Positions 10,946 through 24,269 of a stretch of 52,696 nucleotides of DNA are shown piece by piece. The notes under the pieces were generated by a model. That model worked only from the letters and a program-made list of their open reading frames with translations, searched no databases and was not told where the DNA came from. The first letter of the stretch is position 1. The number at the start of each line of letters is the position of its first letter. Origin of the DNA: Conidiobolus coronatus NRRL 28638 (lineage: Eukaryota; Entomophthoromycota; Entomophthoromycetes; Entomophthorales; Conidiobolaceae); contig KQ964583.1 in assembly GCA_001566745.1 (NCBI GenBank), forward strand, positions 18,999-71,694. The letters are read 5' to 3'. A program made the translations under genes and the position numbers.

Positions 10946-13107
10946 TCAATGAGGAAGATCATTATCCAATTCATCCTTAGAAGTAAACACAGAGCTTGGG
11001 GGACGAGGTGCTAATTTCCTAGCAACATGGAGTGGAACTGTATTTACGGTACAAGAGGTAACGACGGGAGCTAAAATAAAATATTAATATCTTTATGAAG
11101 AAAGGTGTTTAAATTAATATACCTGAAATGTCACGATTGATAGCTACTTTCATCAATGATTTGATCCAATCTTGAGCTTCTTCTTTTAGCTCTGCTGCAA
11201 AGTACAAAGGTTTATTTTGTGGATGCACAAGCTTGAAACAGTACTTTCCAGGGTTGATAGTTGGATCGGGTATAGGCTTATAGCCTCGAAGATCAATTTC
11301 TCCTTTTGGTTTCTTCTCTTTATCTGAATAATAAAGCAAAAGCCTGTGGCCTTTCAAAACGCACCAACGGTCATTCCATAACTTGCAAGTTTTACCTTGC
11401 TTCCTGAGCCATCCAGCAATAAGAATCACGTCAGGATTTTGTGGAGGAGTGGGAGGGCGAGTAGAGTCAATATCATAGCTTATTGATGTTGTGTTCATAT
11501 TTACACCATTCTTTCCTTGAGGTACTGGAGGCTTGTATGAGCTTATCAATTCAGGGTCAGGAGGAGGAGGGCGAGATCTATCTGATCTAATCGTAGAAAT
11601 ATCCTAAATATTTGAATATTTGATTAATAAGTTTCTTGATAAAAGCTGATTTTAAATTACCTCAGTATGAACAGAAAATGAAACCTGCTTCTTAACTGCT
11701 GGTCTGGGGGTTTCTGGTGTAGCAGAGTGATAGGATGGAGGAGGAGCTGTGTGGCTTGGAGGAGGAGGCCCTACTGGAGCATCTGGAATATCTTCATCTT
11801 CGTGATAGTCTGACATATCTTCATCAGAATCAGTAAAGCTGTTAATTTCCTTGGGGGCAACAGGTGGTTCCTATATTGAAGATTAGTGTTAAGATGCTAA
11901 GCGGCGCTGAAAAATCTTACGTGATGCTCGGATATTTCTTCTACAGGGTGATAACCTGGAGATGACTGAAGCCACTTTTCAATGCTAGTTTTTTCAGTAA
12001 CAAAATTCGAAGCTTCGTTAAATATAGGCTCATCGGAGTAGAGATTGTTTCCAGACCCATGATACTTACCATTGCTTGATGGAGTGGAGTATTCATTTTC
12101 CTGGTGTCTATTGGCATCACCTCCGTTTTTATTTTTGTGTTTATTTAAAGATAATTTAGGCTGAATTCCATTATCCAAATTTACATTTTGATTGTTATTA
12201 GACCCATTAACACTGCTAGGAGTTTGGCTGTAAGGGGTTGAAACGTTAGACTCTGATTCGCTAAGGAGTCCATGTTGGCGTTTTAAATGGGTAATTGCAG
12301 TATTGACATTGAATCTTTTGCCAAACTCCGTAATACCTATCTCTTTCAAAGTATCTAAGTTTAGAGCTAATAAAGCTTCTCCATCTATTTCATGATGCTG
12401 GAATCTTGGAATAAGTCTTTCTAAGTTTATGCTTGTTAGCCATTCGGCAACTGCTTCAGTGTCCCAAAGATATGGAGGCTGCCCATTTCCCGGGAGTTTA
12501 GAATTAGATCCTGTATACAACTCAGACTGTCTATACATAGATCTTCTTGGGGCGCTTGGCTGTTTGTTTGAATTCTTTAAATTAGATTCAGGCTTATATG
12601 AAGAATGCTCAGATTCTGAAGTCTGTTTAGTTACGGCTTGCTTTGGGCTATTTAAGTTTAATGCATTGTTTAACTGCTGAGATAGCTCAGCTTCTCGAGA
12701 ATCTTCAAAATTATCTTGCTCAGCTGTAGATGGAAAATAAGGATTATGATTAGAAAGTGAGCCTATAGATTTGGAGAGCTCAGAATTCAAATTAGTTTTA
12801 CTAGCTTGTTGACTATTATTTGAGTTTTGTTTTTCACTATCAATTGGGCTTAGAGGGTCTATTAAAGTTATAAAATTCATTGGAAATAGCCCTATTTCTC
12901 CACGAACATTTTGGCCCTAAAATTATTATTCAATATGAAGCTAAATAAAGATGAAAAAGCTTGGCTTACCTGCCACCAACCGTCATTGTAAAGGTCATCT
13001 TTTTCTAAAACTAAAACAGGTTCTCCTGCTTTTAAAGAAATTTCATCTTCGTTAGTTGCATTAAAGTCATGAATAACATATGCTGTTTCATGAGTAGTAG
13101 ATTCCAT
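10946..13107 (-). CDS. SH3-SAM-PH scaffold protein, Boi1/Boi2/Pob1-like
   Basis: Five exons on the minus strand: 13107-12970, 12916-11921, 11870-11661, 11603-11123 and 11070-10946, giving 649 residues. Domain order is an N-terminal SH3 (about 8-65, with the ALYDF-like YVIHDF, DGWWQ, and GEIGLFPMNFI across the first intron), a SAM domain (about 193-261, LWDTEAVAEWL to THLKRQHG), a proline-rich stretch (GPPPPSHTAPPPSYH), and a C-terminal PH domain (about 506-604, AGWLRKQGKTCKLWNDRWCV). This is the architecture of yeast Boi1/Boi2 and fission yeast Pob1, polarity scaffolds that bind Cdc42-pathway and exocyst components at growth sites. I start at the ATG at 13107, which places the SH3 domain right at the N terminus. 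All four introns are 50-57 nt. The middle of the protein is low-complexity (Ser/Asn/Gln). Confidence 0.9.
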
Positions 13108-15362
13108 TCGGTTTTTTGTGATATTATTCAAGCTAATATAATAGATGAATAGGGATAAAGAAAATTAGAACAATCTATGATGATATGCGAAGAATGTACG
13201 AATTAAGGAATTGTTGAGAATAGCTGTCTCAATATCAGTTATATTTTAGCGTTGAATAAAATAGAGTATTTTGTATTATACTGAGAGTAGCAGTTGAAGT
13301 ATTGTGAGTCGAATTAAATTTTTATAATTTAATCTAATTTATTTAATTCATAAAATAGGAATAGAAAGGAGAGAGCTCTGCTTAAATAATATTTAAGGTC
13401 AAATCAATCAATTCATGCTATTTTTCATTTAATCAAAGCCAAGGTCCGCACATAATCCTGCCGAGTGATTGGCTAATTTAGATTACTAATGAATTGAATC
13501 AATGGTGCAGTGATCACATCACCCTCTCACAAGCTAATGTTTTTTTCATTTTTCCTAAGCAAAGTTAAATTAAATGAATTATTACTAGGCAATTTTGTGA
13601 GAAATTTATATATTCTTAGATTATTTAACATATTGTTAGTCAATTTTTGATTATTTTAATTTTCATATATTTTGATCAAGTTTTTACAAAAATAATTAAT
13701 GATTCAAATTGCATAAGAGCAATGTTTGTTATATTATGCTGTATGAATTTGCCTGATTTTAAATAAATATTTAACACTCTGTATACTCGTACATTCGCAT
13801 ATTTTTAACCGTATGCTAGTAGATATTGGCATATTCTCTAACCAACCTTATCCTCATTTCATTTTTATATCCAAACTGAGGTTTCGCATTACCAATTCTA
13901 GAAATAAGCAATTACAAATCTAAATACTCCACATATACTATACAATATTTCGTCAAATTATCAAATTCATATTACTCCATTTTATGAAAAATAAATATAT
14001 ACTTTACATGCATAAAATGCTTTTATATCAATAAATCGCTAATAAATTCTAGAATTACAAATTAATATTACAAGGCGTATTCGAGCTGAAATATTATTTT
14101 AAGTGGAAAATCAAGGGTCTTTTGTCAAAAATAAGCTTAATGCAGATAATTATGTCAAATGTAGTAAGTCAAAAATCTGTATACCAAGCCGATTATCATA
14201 TATGTTAAAAACTAACTTTTTTGTTAAAAACAGATTACTTAACCCTCTACTCTAATAAATTGTATTAATAATTCTCTAAAGTAAATAAAATGTTAAACTG
14301 CAAAAAAATTATGTTAAAGTGTAAGTTAGAATCTAACTTGTTGACAATTTCTAATTCAGCTATCATTCTTGCATCAATTAATCAGCATATTATCTAAATG
14401 AGGAGTATATCGCATATACTGAAAAATATATATTTGTAAATTAATTTATACTTGTTATAGTGTAATATTGTCTAAATAAACTAAAAAATTAATCATTAAA
14501 TGTTATTAACAAATAATTGCAATATATATATAGAAATTCCAGTTGATTTTAAACCTGTATGAATACAATCAAAATTATAATTTTAAAAAGTTACAAGTGT
14601 TTGTAGCTCCTATTATTAAGGAGAAAAGTGTATAATATCACATTAATATATATTATCACGTAATTAACAATATTCACTATTTTACATGTTTTAAATATGT
14701 AAAATGTAAAATATATAATATATTAGTCTATAAAAGATATGCAAATTTAAAATGCTATTGGAAGTAATATTGATTTCAATATTAAAAATATCTTATTAAG
14801 TAGCTAGAATAATATAAGTTGAAGTAAGATAATGTGCTAAAGACCTTTGACTAATGACCAATAGATAATATGGTATCAAATTAATAAAAATTACGATTTT
14901 TAAGATCGATAATAATATCGTTAGATAAGTTGAATATGAGTAACTNNNNNNNNNNNNNNNNNNNNNNNNNNNNNNNNNNNNNNNNNNNNNNNNNNNNNNN
15001 NNNNNNNNNNNNNNNNNNNNNNNNNNNNNNNNNNNNNNNNNNNNNNNNNNNNNNNNNNNNNNNNNNNNNNNNNNNNNNNNNNNNNNNNNNNNNNNNNNNN
15101 NNNNNNNNNNNNNNNNNNNNNNNNNNNNNNNNNNNNNNNNNNNNNNNNNNNNNNNNNNNNNNNNNNNNNNNNNNNNNNNNNNNNNNNNNNNNNNNNNNNN
15201 NNNNNNNNNNCATATATATCAATGATTTTTTGAATATTAAGTGTATCAATCGAGTGCATATATTGAAGATATTTTTTATTAAGTTGGAAGTCGTTTCAAA
15301 AAAAGATTTTTGCATTGAATAGGTATAAATTATTGATAGTATTCAGATAAATAGAATCAACT
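13108..15362. other. Intergenic region with assembly gap and CCAAT-type promoter motif
   Basis: About 2.25 kb between the 5' end of the Boi-like gene and the 3' end of Vps35. A less AT-rich pocket at about 13440-13530 contains GATTGGC (13467-13473; CCAAT on the minus strand), placed to serve the Boi-like promoter. A gap of Ns occupies 14946-15210. The rest is AT-rich with no supported gene. Confidence 0.5.
14946..15210. other. Assembly gap (265 Ns)
   Basis: A run of unknown bases. The flanking sequences on either side are not duplicates of each other, so this looks like a genuine unsequenced stretch. Apparent reading frames across it are artefacts of the Ns. Confidence 0.98.
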
Positions 15363-18080
15363 TCACTGAGCTATAGATGAATCGAGTTTGAGTTGGTCGT
15401 ATGCAATTGAGCTGTCAGTATTAGACTTGGACTTGGTTTGAACGTAATCCAAGCTTCCTTGGAAGAATTTGAGTAAGGATGCAAGATAATCTGTGCTATT
15501 GGTACCATCTAATGATTGTGGCTGAGATTCGCTCAAGCTAGCATAGTTATTCTTGATCAAATCAATCAATCCATTAATGTGACTAGGTTCAATGGAAGGG
15601 CATTGGTTTTCAAAGAAATAGAAATAGCGATTAAGAATTTCTACTAATAATTCAATTGATTTGACTGGATCAATGACGGAGTGAGCAACCTTAAGTGCAC
15701 GGTTTAATGTATCCATAACTCTTTTAGCATCACGATGATGTTCAACAGGGCGCTGGGTAACAATGCTAGTTTGTGCAGGAATTGCAGGTTGGTCTGATTC
15801 AGGTTGATAAACTTGAGGAACAGATTCAACTGGCCAGAAGAGATGTGCAGAATGATAAAGAGCTCGACATTGATCATGCTTCTTTAATAACTTACCAGAA
15901 TGCATAACACATTTAGTTGTAAGAGCGTCATAATTGTCAGCATCAAAATCACGAGTTGAATGAAGCGTACCAATTAATAAGTGAATGGCTTGAAGCTGAA
16001 CATTGGATTCACTGATGCATTCTTCATAAATAGTTAAAGCTTGAACAAAGAACTCATAACCAAGAGTTTGGACACCAAGTTCGTCACAAGCAAGACCAGC
16101 ATTTAAATACAATTTGAATGCCAAATCATGACATTCAGCCTTACTGTATAAAATTGAAATAGTTTGATGTAAGAATCTGAATAACTCAGAGCTTCTGTTA
16201 TACCAAGTATCATCTTCAGACTCTGGCTTAGGAAGATAAGATCTAGCAAGTTTCAGGCAAGAAGAAACAATTGAGGGGAATGTGTATTGAACACGAATTC
16301 CGCCCTCGCTTAATTCTCTTCTAACGATATTGAGAAGTCTATACATTTGATCTTTATCATCGGTGTATACTAAATGAATTAACTTGGCTAATTGATGTTG
16401 TTCGTTGACAAAGTCTTCGTCATTATCTCCATTAACACCTCTCAAAGATTGGCCTCTTCCTGCTAATTTAGATGAAGTTCTTCCAAAAGTGTTTGAATGA
16501 TGAGGACCACCATCAGGTTGATCTTTAGCTAATACAGAAACAAGATGGAAAACTCCCTCGCACTCTGAAGGTTCAGAAATGTATTGTTTTTGCTTAAGTA
16601 AGGCAGATACAAGAGCTAGACCAACAGATCTTCTAGTGGAATAAGGTTGAGAATCAAACAAGGATTTGTAATGTACTAAATTTAAGACTGTTAAAGCATT
16701 AGGGTAAATTCTAATTGGGGCTAAAAGTAATTGCAATAAATTATCTTCAGTAGCAACATTATCTCCAGTGTGAGCAGCGGGATCTAAGTTCAAAGCGTAG
16801 TCAAGCACTTGATCGACATATTCTAAGTTGCTGGGATAGCAATTGAGTGATAAATTGATTAAAGATACTTGAAGTGCGGTAATATCGTGGAGAGGGATGT
16901 CAGGACGAGCTTTTACAAGTTCAACAACTTGAGCCCAGAATACTTCAAATAGTTTGACGTCATCGGGAATACCTCGGGATACTGCAGCTTTGTCTTCAGA
17001 TTCTTCCTGATTTTCATTTTGAGAATCAGCTTCGCGAGAGGCATATGCGGCTAAACGGTCAATGAGAGAAATATAAATTGATTTAGGTGAAACTCTGGGA
17101 TTAAGCTGCGCAACTGCTGAGAGGAAAGGAGACAAAGTACGAAGATGGAAATCATCTTGGAATACTTGAATTACAGCCTCCATTAAATATTCTTGAGCCA
17201 AAACATCTTTACAGTTAATGATTTGTTCAAGTACATCTGGAAGAATCAAGGTTGAATATGTGCTCAAATCAATTCCTTCAAGCGTGGCCAATCTTACAAG
17301 ATTTGAGCCAACAAGAGTTCTAAGCTCTTTGCGCTCTAATTCTCTGCGCTCCCTGTCTCTTGAGTGGCCTTGATGTTGCAATCTAACCCAAAGTTTGTTC
17401 ATCTCAGTAAAGTTTATCAAAGTGAACTGAATAGAGTCTTTCAAGCATCCTGAAGAGCTTTCTTCTTCTGAAACTGGTAAATGATCTTTAGTCATTCCAG
17501 ATAAATAATGTCTTAAGAATAACCCTCTAGTTGGGTGTTGTACACCACGGCACATTTCAAGCATATCCTTCATAATTTCGCGAACAGGGGCATCAGGCAT
17601 AGCCATGTAAACTGAACCAACTGTGATCATTAAATAAAGTCTAGGAATAATATTTCCAGCATATTGTACTAATTCGTATAAATCAGCTAAATGATGACGA
17701 TTAGATGCGTGTGCATCAGCCAAATAAGTTGTCATAAATCTAAGGTTATCAAAGATTGCCATGTATAGCTCATAATAATGTTTTGGGGATAAAACAGAAG
17801 TGCGAAGTTCAGCAAGCATTCCAGAGCAATGTTTTAAAGCATCCATTAAACGGTGTTGATCCTAATTAAAAGAACATAAATATCGATCAGTTATTTGAAT
17901 ACTTTTAAAGAATTTGTTTTTATAGGTTTGTTTTATTACCAAACAGCGCTTCATTCCGAGAGATTGATGCTTAACTATATTGAGTGCATCATCAAGTAAT
18001 TTAATTTGCTCTTCGACTACTAAAGTAGAAGAACTATTGTTGATTGAGGCGCCTTTACTTGCAACTGAAGCTGATGACAT
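15363..18080 (-). CDS. VPS35: Retromer cargo-recognition subunit Vps35
   Basis: Two exons, 18080-17940 and 17861-15363, giving 879 residues. Vps35 is the alpha-solenoid core of retromer, which retrieves receptors from endosomes to the Golgi. Diagnostic segments include MKRCLDQHRLMDALKH across the splice junction, LSPKHYYELYMAI, the PRLYL motif (120-124) that binds Vps26, LWVRLQHQGHSRDRERRELE, and the C-terminal Vps29-binding region with EILNRYFYFFENQ. The protein is longer than human VPS35 (796 residues) because of acidic or low-complexity insertions near DSQNENQEESEDK, near SNTFGRTSSKLAGRGQSL, and after HLFWPVESV. The 78-nt intron is the longest I infer in the window and is a multiple of three, but the splice restores the conserved MKRCLD junction. 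It is transcribed divergently from the LisH-WD40 gene. Confidence 0.96.
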
Positions 18081-19373
18081 GAGTGAAGGTCTATGTTTGA
18101 TATTTGTTAATATTAATTAATACATTTATTTACTTGAATACCTTTAAAATAGTTCAATATTGTTATTAAGTAGATACAGTTTTAGAGTGTTAGTAGTGAC
18201 TGAATTTAAAATGAATAATTAAAATTCAATATTTAAAATCTTAAAGCTAAATATTTTTTTATGTAATTGTTAATAATTATAATAGTCAAACTAATTAGAA
18301 AGAATAGAAAATTTATAGAGTATGGGATTATTAGAACAAGCAAAATTCCACAGTCCTTTTAATTTTTAAGTTTTATCCAATCACATTTTCGTGCAACGTG
18401 TTGAATTAAACAATTATATCCTAGAATTCAAAATAAAAGTAAAAAATATATATATATATTTTATTAGATAGATTTAGAAGTGTTGTAGAAATATATGGCA
18501 AATAATCATAATGGTTTATTGTAATAAAGTAAATCAATGTATTAAAAATTATATTATTCTAAAGATTTGGGCATTATGCAGTGAACCTTTCTGTTCTTTG
18601 GAAATATATCTATTTGTATTGTTCCTTTTAAAAAGTTTTATTACTCAAATCAGTAATTAAAATTGAGGCTATAGTAGCCGTATAATATTTAAATGCTTCT
18701 AACATAATAATTTTATATATTTATTCATATTACTAAATTGATTTTAGAAATTTACCTCTTTAAATAATAGATTTATACTATAAAAGCTTAATTTAGTAAC
18801 TTTTAAAATATAAAATATTGGGTATGATACAATAATGATTATAATCAACTATAATATACTTGTATTATATTCTACATGTATCGTTTTAAAAAGCAGTTTT
18901 TATCAATTGTAATTTATAAAAGGCATAGTCATGATCTAAATATGATATATACCAATAAATTTGCAACCTTAATGATTAGCAGATATTTGAATATCTATAT
19001 AAAAAATTAACCTTAATTCTAAGACTGATTCATATTGCAAAATTTAAATCTTTTATTCTATAAGAGTTTAATCCAATATTCCTTGATCAAAAATTTATAG
19101 CTTTGATTTAGCATATAAATCAAAACAAAGTTTATTACAGTACTGAATGGATCAAATTGGATGACGAGTAATCAGGAGCTTAAGATGGATAATGAGATTA
19201 TTTTCATTGTAATAATTAATTGAATTAATTTTTGTACACTAAATTTTTTAAATTATTTAATCAAGCTAACCCATAAAACCATTTTTGTTATTTATATTAA
19301 TGAAAGGAAAATTCAAAAAGATTATTATATAATTAATTATTTTTAAATTTTATAAAAAGTTAGCTTTACTATA
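18081..19373. other. Divergent intergenic region (Vps35 / LisH-WD40)
   Basis: About 1.3 kb shared by two divergently transcribed genes. Very AT-rich, with a short (TA)n tract near 18446-18462. No coding frame or RNA gene is recognised. Confidence 0.55.
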
Positions 19374-21251
19374 ATGGAAGATGAAATAGAGTCACTTACT
19401 AAATCAACAGAAGACATTGAAATAACGTTTGATAAAAGTCAAATTAAAAGAATTTCTAATGTGAATAACCTATTTGACTCAAATAACCCTTCTATAAAAC
19501 AAGTGAGAAGAATATTATTTTGCTATAATATTTTAATTTAACCTTTTATAGGATATCATTCGCATGATAAGTCAATATCTAGTATCTGAAGGATATTCTC
19601 TGACAAATACTATATTAAGCGATGAAGCACAATTGAAACAAATTGAATTTGAATCCCTACAAACCGATTTGAATAGATTAAAGAGTTTGATTTTAGAGGG
19701 AAATTGGAATGAAGTTAATGAAAATTACTGTAATAAGCCATTTTTAACTCAGCACAAATATTTTTGCTATGCCGTGTATCGTCAGCAATTTTTAGAATTA
19801 ATCGAATATAGAGAAATGCAGAAAGTAAAACATTTTTAAGTTTAATTAATTAATTAAATATTTACATAAAAATTAGGCATTTACATTTTTAAACAAACGG
19901 CTCAAGCCTTTGGAACATCTTGAAAGGACAAGTGGCGAATTTCAAGATATGTGCTATCTGCTGACAGCTAAATCGGTTCATGAAGCTACTTCTTTTAGAA
20001 ATTGGGAGGGCGTAGGTCCCTCTAGAGAGAGGCTAGTAGAAGAGCTTATGCATTTAATGGAAATAGAAGGATTAGATAGGCCTTACCAGTCAAATTCTAC
20101 CCTACCTCCAAATCACCTTGTTTCCCTACTTAAGCAATCAATTGCTTATCAAGTTCAAAGCTCCAATAGATACATACCTAATATACAACCTAAAGTTGAA
20201 ACTCTGCTCCAAAATTACAGTAGTCCAATGATTCCAAATTACTTGAAAAGAAGCTTTGTTGGTCATAAAGCAAATGTCAAATGCTGCCAATTCCTTGACT
20301 TCCAAGATAATGAATGGATACTATCCGGATCTAGGTATATATACCATACTATTAAAATCAAGATATATTCTCACATCTCATTTTAGTGACAGTCATGTAA
20401 AAATATGGGACTTGGAAACTTCTGAATGTGTGTATACATTAGAAGGGCACCAGGGCAGAGTTTGGGACTTGGCTGTTTCTAAATACGACCCATTTTTTGC
20501 ATCTGCTTCTGGAGATTCTACAGTTAAAGTACTCAAAATATTTCAATTATTTTTCACTGTTTAATAACTCTTTTAGATTTGGAATTTGCGCCCTTCAGAG
20601 TCCCCAGTTAATTCACTTGTACTCTCTGGCCACTCAAATGACGTTTACTCTGTTGATATTCATCCTAATCAACCTCAAGTTGCTACATCAGGATATGATA
20701 AAACTGTTAGAATATATGATATTCATCAAGGCAGTATTATAAGGACATTTTCAGGCCACAACCTATCAGTTGCTAAGTCCATTTATAACCCAGAAGGAAA
20801 CTTATTAATTAGTGGATCTAAAGATAATACTGTCAAGTTTTGGGATGTTTTAAGCGGGCTATGTATTCGAACTCTTTCATCTCATCTTGGTGAAGTCACA
20901 TCAGTACAATTGAATGCTGCAGGAAACTTGCTTTTAACTTCTTCCAAAGATAGCAGCATCCGTTTATGGGATATTCGAATGACTCGTCCATTAAAGAGGT
21001 TTAAAGGTCATCAAAATACCAGTAAAAACTTTATTAGAGCTAGATTTGGCCCACAGTCTCATATTGTTGGAGGTTCTGAAGATGGCTCTGTTTATCTATG
21101 GGATTTAGAGAGCGGCGATATGGTTCAAAAATTAAAAGGACATCAAGGTGTTGTGTTTGACGTTGCATATCACCCCGTTAGTTCTTCTTTAATATCGTGT
21201 TCAAATGACGGTCTATTGATGGAATGGGGATTTAATCCTGATCTTTATTAA
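19374..21251 (+). CDS. LisH-CTLH-WD40 repeat protein, Smu1-like layout, function unassigned
   Basis: Five exons, 19374-19502, 19552-19824, 19877-20334, 20387-20528 and 20577-21251, giving 558 residues. After a short acidic N terminus comes a LisH motif (about 44-68, IIRMISQYLVSEGYSL) spanning the first splice junction, then a CTLH region (about 78-135) with YAVYRQQFLELIEYREMQK. A helical linker follows with LPPNHLVSLLKQSIAYQ, the position where Smu1 has a similar PPxRLxxLLxQA segment. Seven WD40 repeats run from about 262 to the end (SDSHVKIWD, DSTVKIWN, DKTVRIYD, DNTVKFWD, DSSIRLWD, DGSVYLWD, and a last degenerate DGLLMEWG). Such proteins act in splicing (Smu1), GID/CTLH ubiquitin ligases (WDR26/Gid7) or transcription repression. 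The blades do not match any one of these closely enough for me to name it. Confidence 0.85.
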
Positions 21252-22818
21252 AGCTACTTAACTCACTTTATTGATAACTAAGCCTATATACATTTGCATT
21301 GATATATTTTTGACTTTTTGATAAGTATGCAGATATTGTACACGAATTATTAACTTTAACTTTTTATTGTTTATTTGATTCAAGCTTTGGCAATATTTTT
21401 CGCTAGAGTTAGTTAATTTGATACTCAACTTTATTATTTACTGAATTAAAACTTAATATTAAAAATAATTTTAAATATTATCTGGTTAAAAGCGACTGGT
21501 ATATAATTATAGTCATTGCATTGAGCTTAGTTAACGATGCACCATCTCGAAAACATAATAAATTATAAACATGTTATTCAAGTAATGTGTACAAATAGGC
21601 CATTATATCTTAATGCTGGTAATTATCATCATATTAAATAGTTTTCAACCTATTAACCTCTTTGGTGCATGTTTGAAAGGAAACATATACAAATGCGGTG
21701 CTAACATTCTTTAATAAATTGAATATTTGTATTTTAGCCTTGATTTTTATCATATTAATTTTTTCAACAAAGATATTATATCACATAAATGTAAACATTA
21801 AGCAGATTCTTATAAAAATTCATAGTATAGTTATAGTAAACTTATAGATAGACACACATCATATTATTCTAGATATTTTTTTAATAAGCTCTATTAAATC
21901 ATCCTTATTTAGTTTATTGAAAAAATTGTAAAATATAAGAGTATTAAACTACTTGTCAATCATATTAGTAGACCAATGACATATATATTATGATATTAAT
22001 TATAGGAAAAATTAAGAAGTAAAGTTGCTATATTTCAAATTATAAACGCTTTCTATCTTAATAATATAAAAACTTAACATTTCATAATACAGGTTAGAAT
22101 TATTAACTCTTCTATAGCTACCAATATACGACTACTGTAACGTTGATTAAGATATAAAAAATACACAAGTAGCTATATAATAATCATAGCGTATTTTAAA
22201 ATTATTTTCAATTAAATATAGCTATTAAGCTTTACGACTATCTCTAGCAATATAAAAGTTTTAATTATTAACTGTATCAGTGAAATAATACTGAGTCAAC
22301 TTGCACATTTATTTAAAGAATAATATAACTGTTAAATAGCTTTGAAAGAATCACTTTAATATGGTTTTTAATATTATTAAACATATATTCTAAAATATAA
22401 TACTTATAAATATTGTTATAATATGCGTCCTTTTACTTTACTCAAAATCGATTTAAAGAATGTTATTTTGTTATAACTTTGTATAATATTGATAACAAAA
22501 GCAAGATTTTATAAGTATCCTTAAAATAAATATCAATATATAATTTATATATCATTTCAGAGTATAAATTAAACTGTTTAATATTATAAAGCAAATATAA
22601 TAATATATTATATGTTTGACATTGGGTAAAATTTAAAATTGAGGAATGTTAATTGAATTACTGTTAATTTCAATCCATATTAAAAAACTATCCTGATAAA
22701 TTTTTATTCATACGTTTTTATATTCAAATACCATTTTGTATAATTAATCAAATTATAACTCTTTCATCTAATCACTCTTCAATTTATTTAATATCAAATT
22801 TAACTTAATTATATTTGA
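21252..22818. other. AT-rich intergenic region
   Basis: About 1.6 kb with no coding frame. A short inverted pair GCACCA/TGGTGC lies at about 21540 and 21663. Otherwise AT-rich sequence only. Confidence 0.55.
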
Positions 22819-24269
22819 ATGGAATTTCAAGACGTATTAACTAATCAACCAGTTGTCATTGACAATGTATATTTATTTCTATTTTGGTTTTATATTATTC
22901 TAATGTCTCTTTTTTCACTTTTTATAGGGATCAGGTGTTATCAAATCAGGCTTTGCTGGTGCTGAAGTTCCAAAATCTTTCTTCCCTTCAATGTATTTAA
23001 TTCTGATGATCTCTAGAGCTAATTTTTAATAATATTATATTTTAGCGTAGGAAGACCTAAGCATGTTAGATTGATGGCAGGTGCTGTCGATGGCGATACT
23101 TTTATTGGAAACAGAGCTGAGGAGCTAAGAGGTCTTTTAAAACTTAAATACCCTATTGAACACGGTGTAATCACTGATTGGGATGATATGGAAAGAATTT
23201 GGAGTTATATGTATACTGAAGAACTAAAAGTTATCCCTGAAGAAGTGTGTTATATTTTGTATATCATTTCCAATATTAAAGCTAACTTTTTATAATAGCA
23301 TCCTGTTTTAGTTACAGAAGCCCCTTGGAATCCTCGAAGAATGAGGGAAAAGATGGCCCAAGTATTTTTTGAAACCTATAATGTTCCTGCTTTTATGACA
23401 TCTATTCAAGCTATCCTCAGTTTGTAAGTATTATATGCTTTCTTCAACTATCAATACTAACATCTTTTATAGATACTCTTCAGGTAGAACCACAGGGTTA
23501 GTCTTGGATTGTGGTGATGGCGTCACTCATTGTGTGCCTGTTTACGAAGGTTTTGCTGTTCCAACTGCAACTTTACGAATGGATCTTGGTGGAAGGTAAA
23601 TTTTAATATGCTATTTTAGCTCATGGTTGTTTAATTAAACTTTTATATAGAGATATTACTGAATATATGCAAACTTTGTTAAGAAAATCAGGATATAACT
23701 TTAGTACTACAGCTGAAATGGATATTGTCAGAGTTATTAAGGAAAAGACTGGATATGTGTCATTAAATGCATATAAAGAAGACAAGGATTCAACTATTAA
23801 GCCTGCTGAATTCTTATTACCTGATGGTAGAATGATTAAATTAGGCCAAGAGCGTTATAGAGCTCCTGAACTATTATTCCATCCTGAGCTATGCGGATAT
23901 GAATATTCCAGCTTACCTCAGTTATTAACAAATTCAATTGCTAAAACTGATATTGATTTGAGACCACATTTATATCAGAATATTGTTATTGCAGGTGGAT
24001 CTACATTATTCAAAGGCTTTGGTGACCGTCTTTTACAAGAAACACGCAAATTGGCATCTCGTGATACCAAAATTAAGATCATTGCTCCTCCAGAGCGTAA
24101 GTACAGCACATGGATTGGTGGATCTATTCTTGCATCTCTATCTGCTTTTAAACAGGTATACTTTTATTTTTATTTTATTTATAACTTTGCTAAGCATTTT
24201 TAGATGTGGATTACTGCTGATGAATATAATGAAGACCCAGACCTTATACATTCAAGAACTATTTGTTAA
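22819..24269 (+). CDS. ARP1: Actin-related protein 1 (centractin), dynactin filament subunit
   Basis: Seven exons, 22819-22866, 22928-22992, 23046-23244, 23299-23423, 23473-23595, 23651-24155 and 24204-24269. They give 376 residues, the same length as human ARP1/centractin. Arp1 polymerises into the short filament at the core of dynactin, the dynein activator for microtubule transport and nuclear positioning. Arp1 rather than actin, Arp2 or Arp3 is indicated by [11 protein letters not shown] at the N terminus, [40 protein letters not shown] and the C-terminal [14 protein letters not shown]. The phosphate-binding loops are present, but the second reads LDCGDGVTH with Cys where actin and human Arp1 have Ser. 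Introns are 48-61 nt. The next gene downstream is convergent. Confidence 0.95.

Noticed and set aside
13108-13131. An upstream start for the Boi-like protein at 13131
   Set aside because: The codon there is TTG, not ATG. The ATG at 13107 gives a normal start directly before the SH3 domain.
14881-15322. Frames spanning the run of Ns
   Set aside because: They consist almost entirely of unknown residues and have no independent coding evidence.
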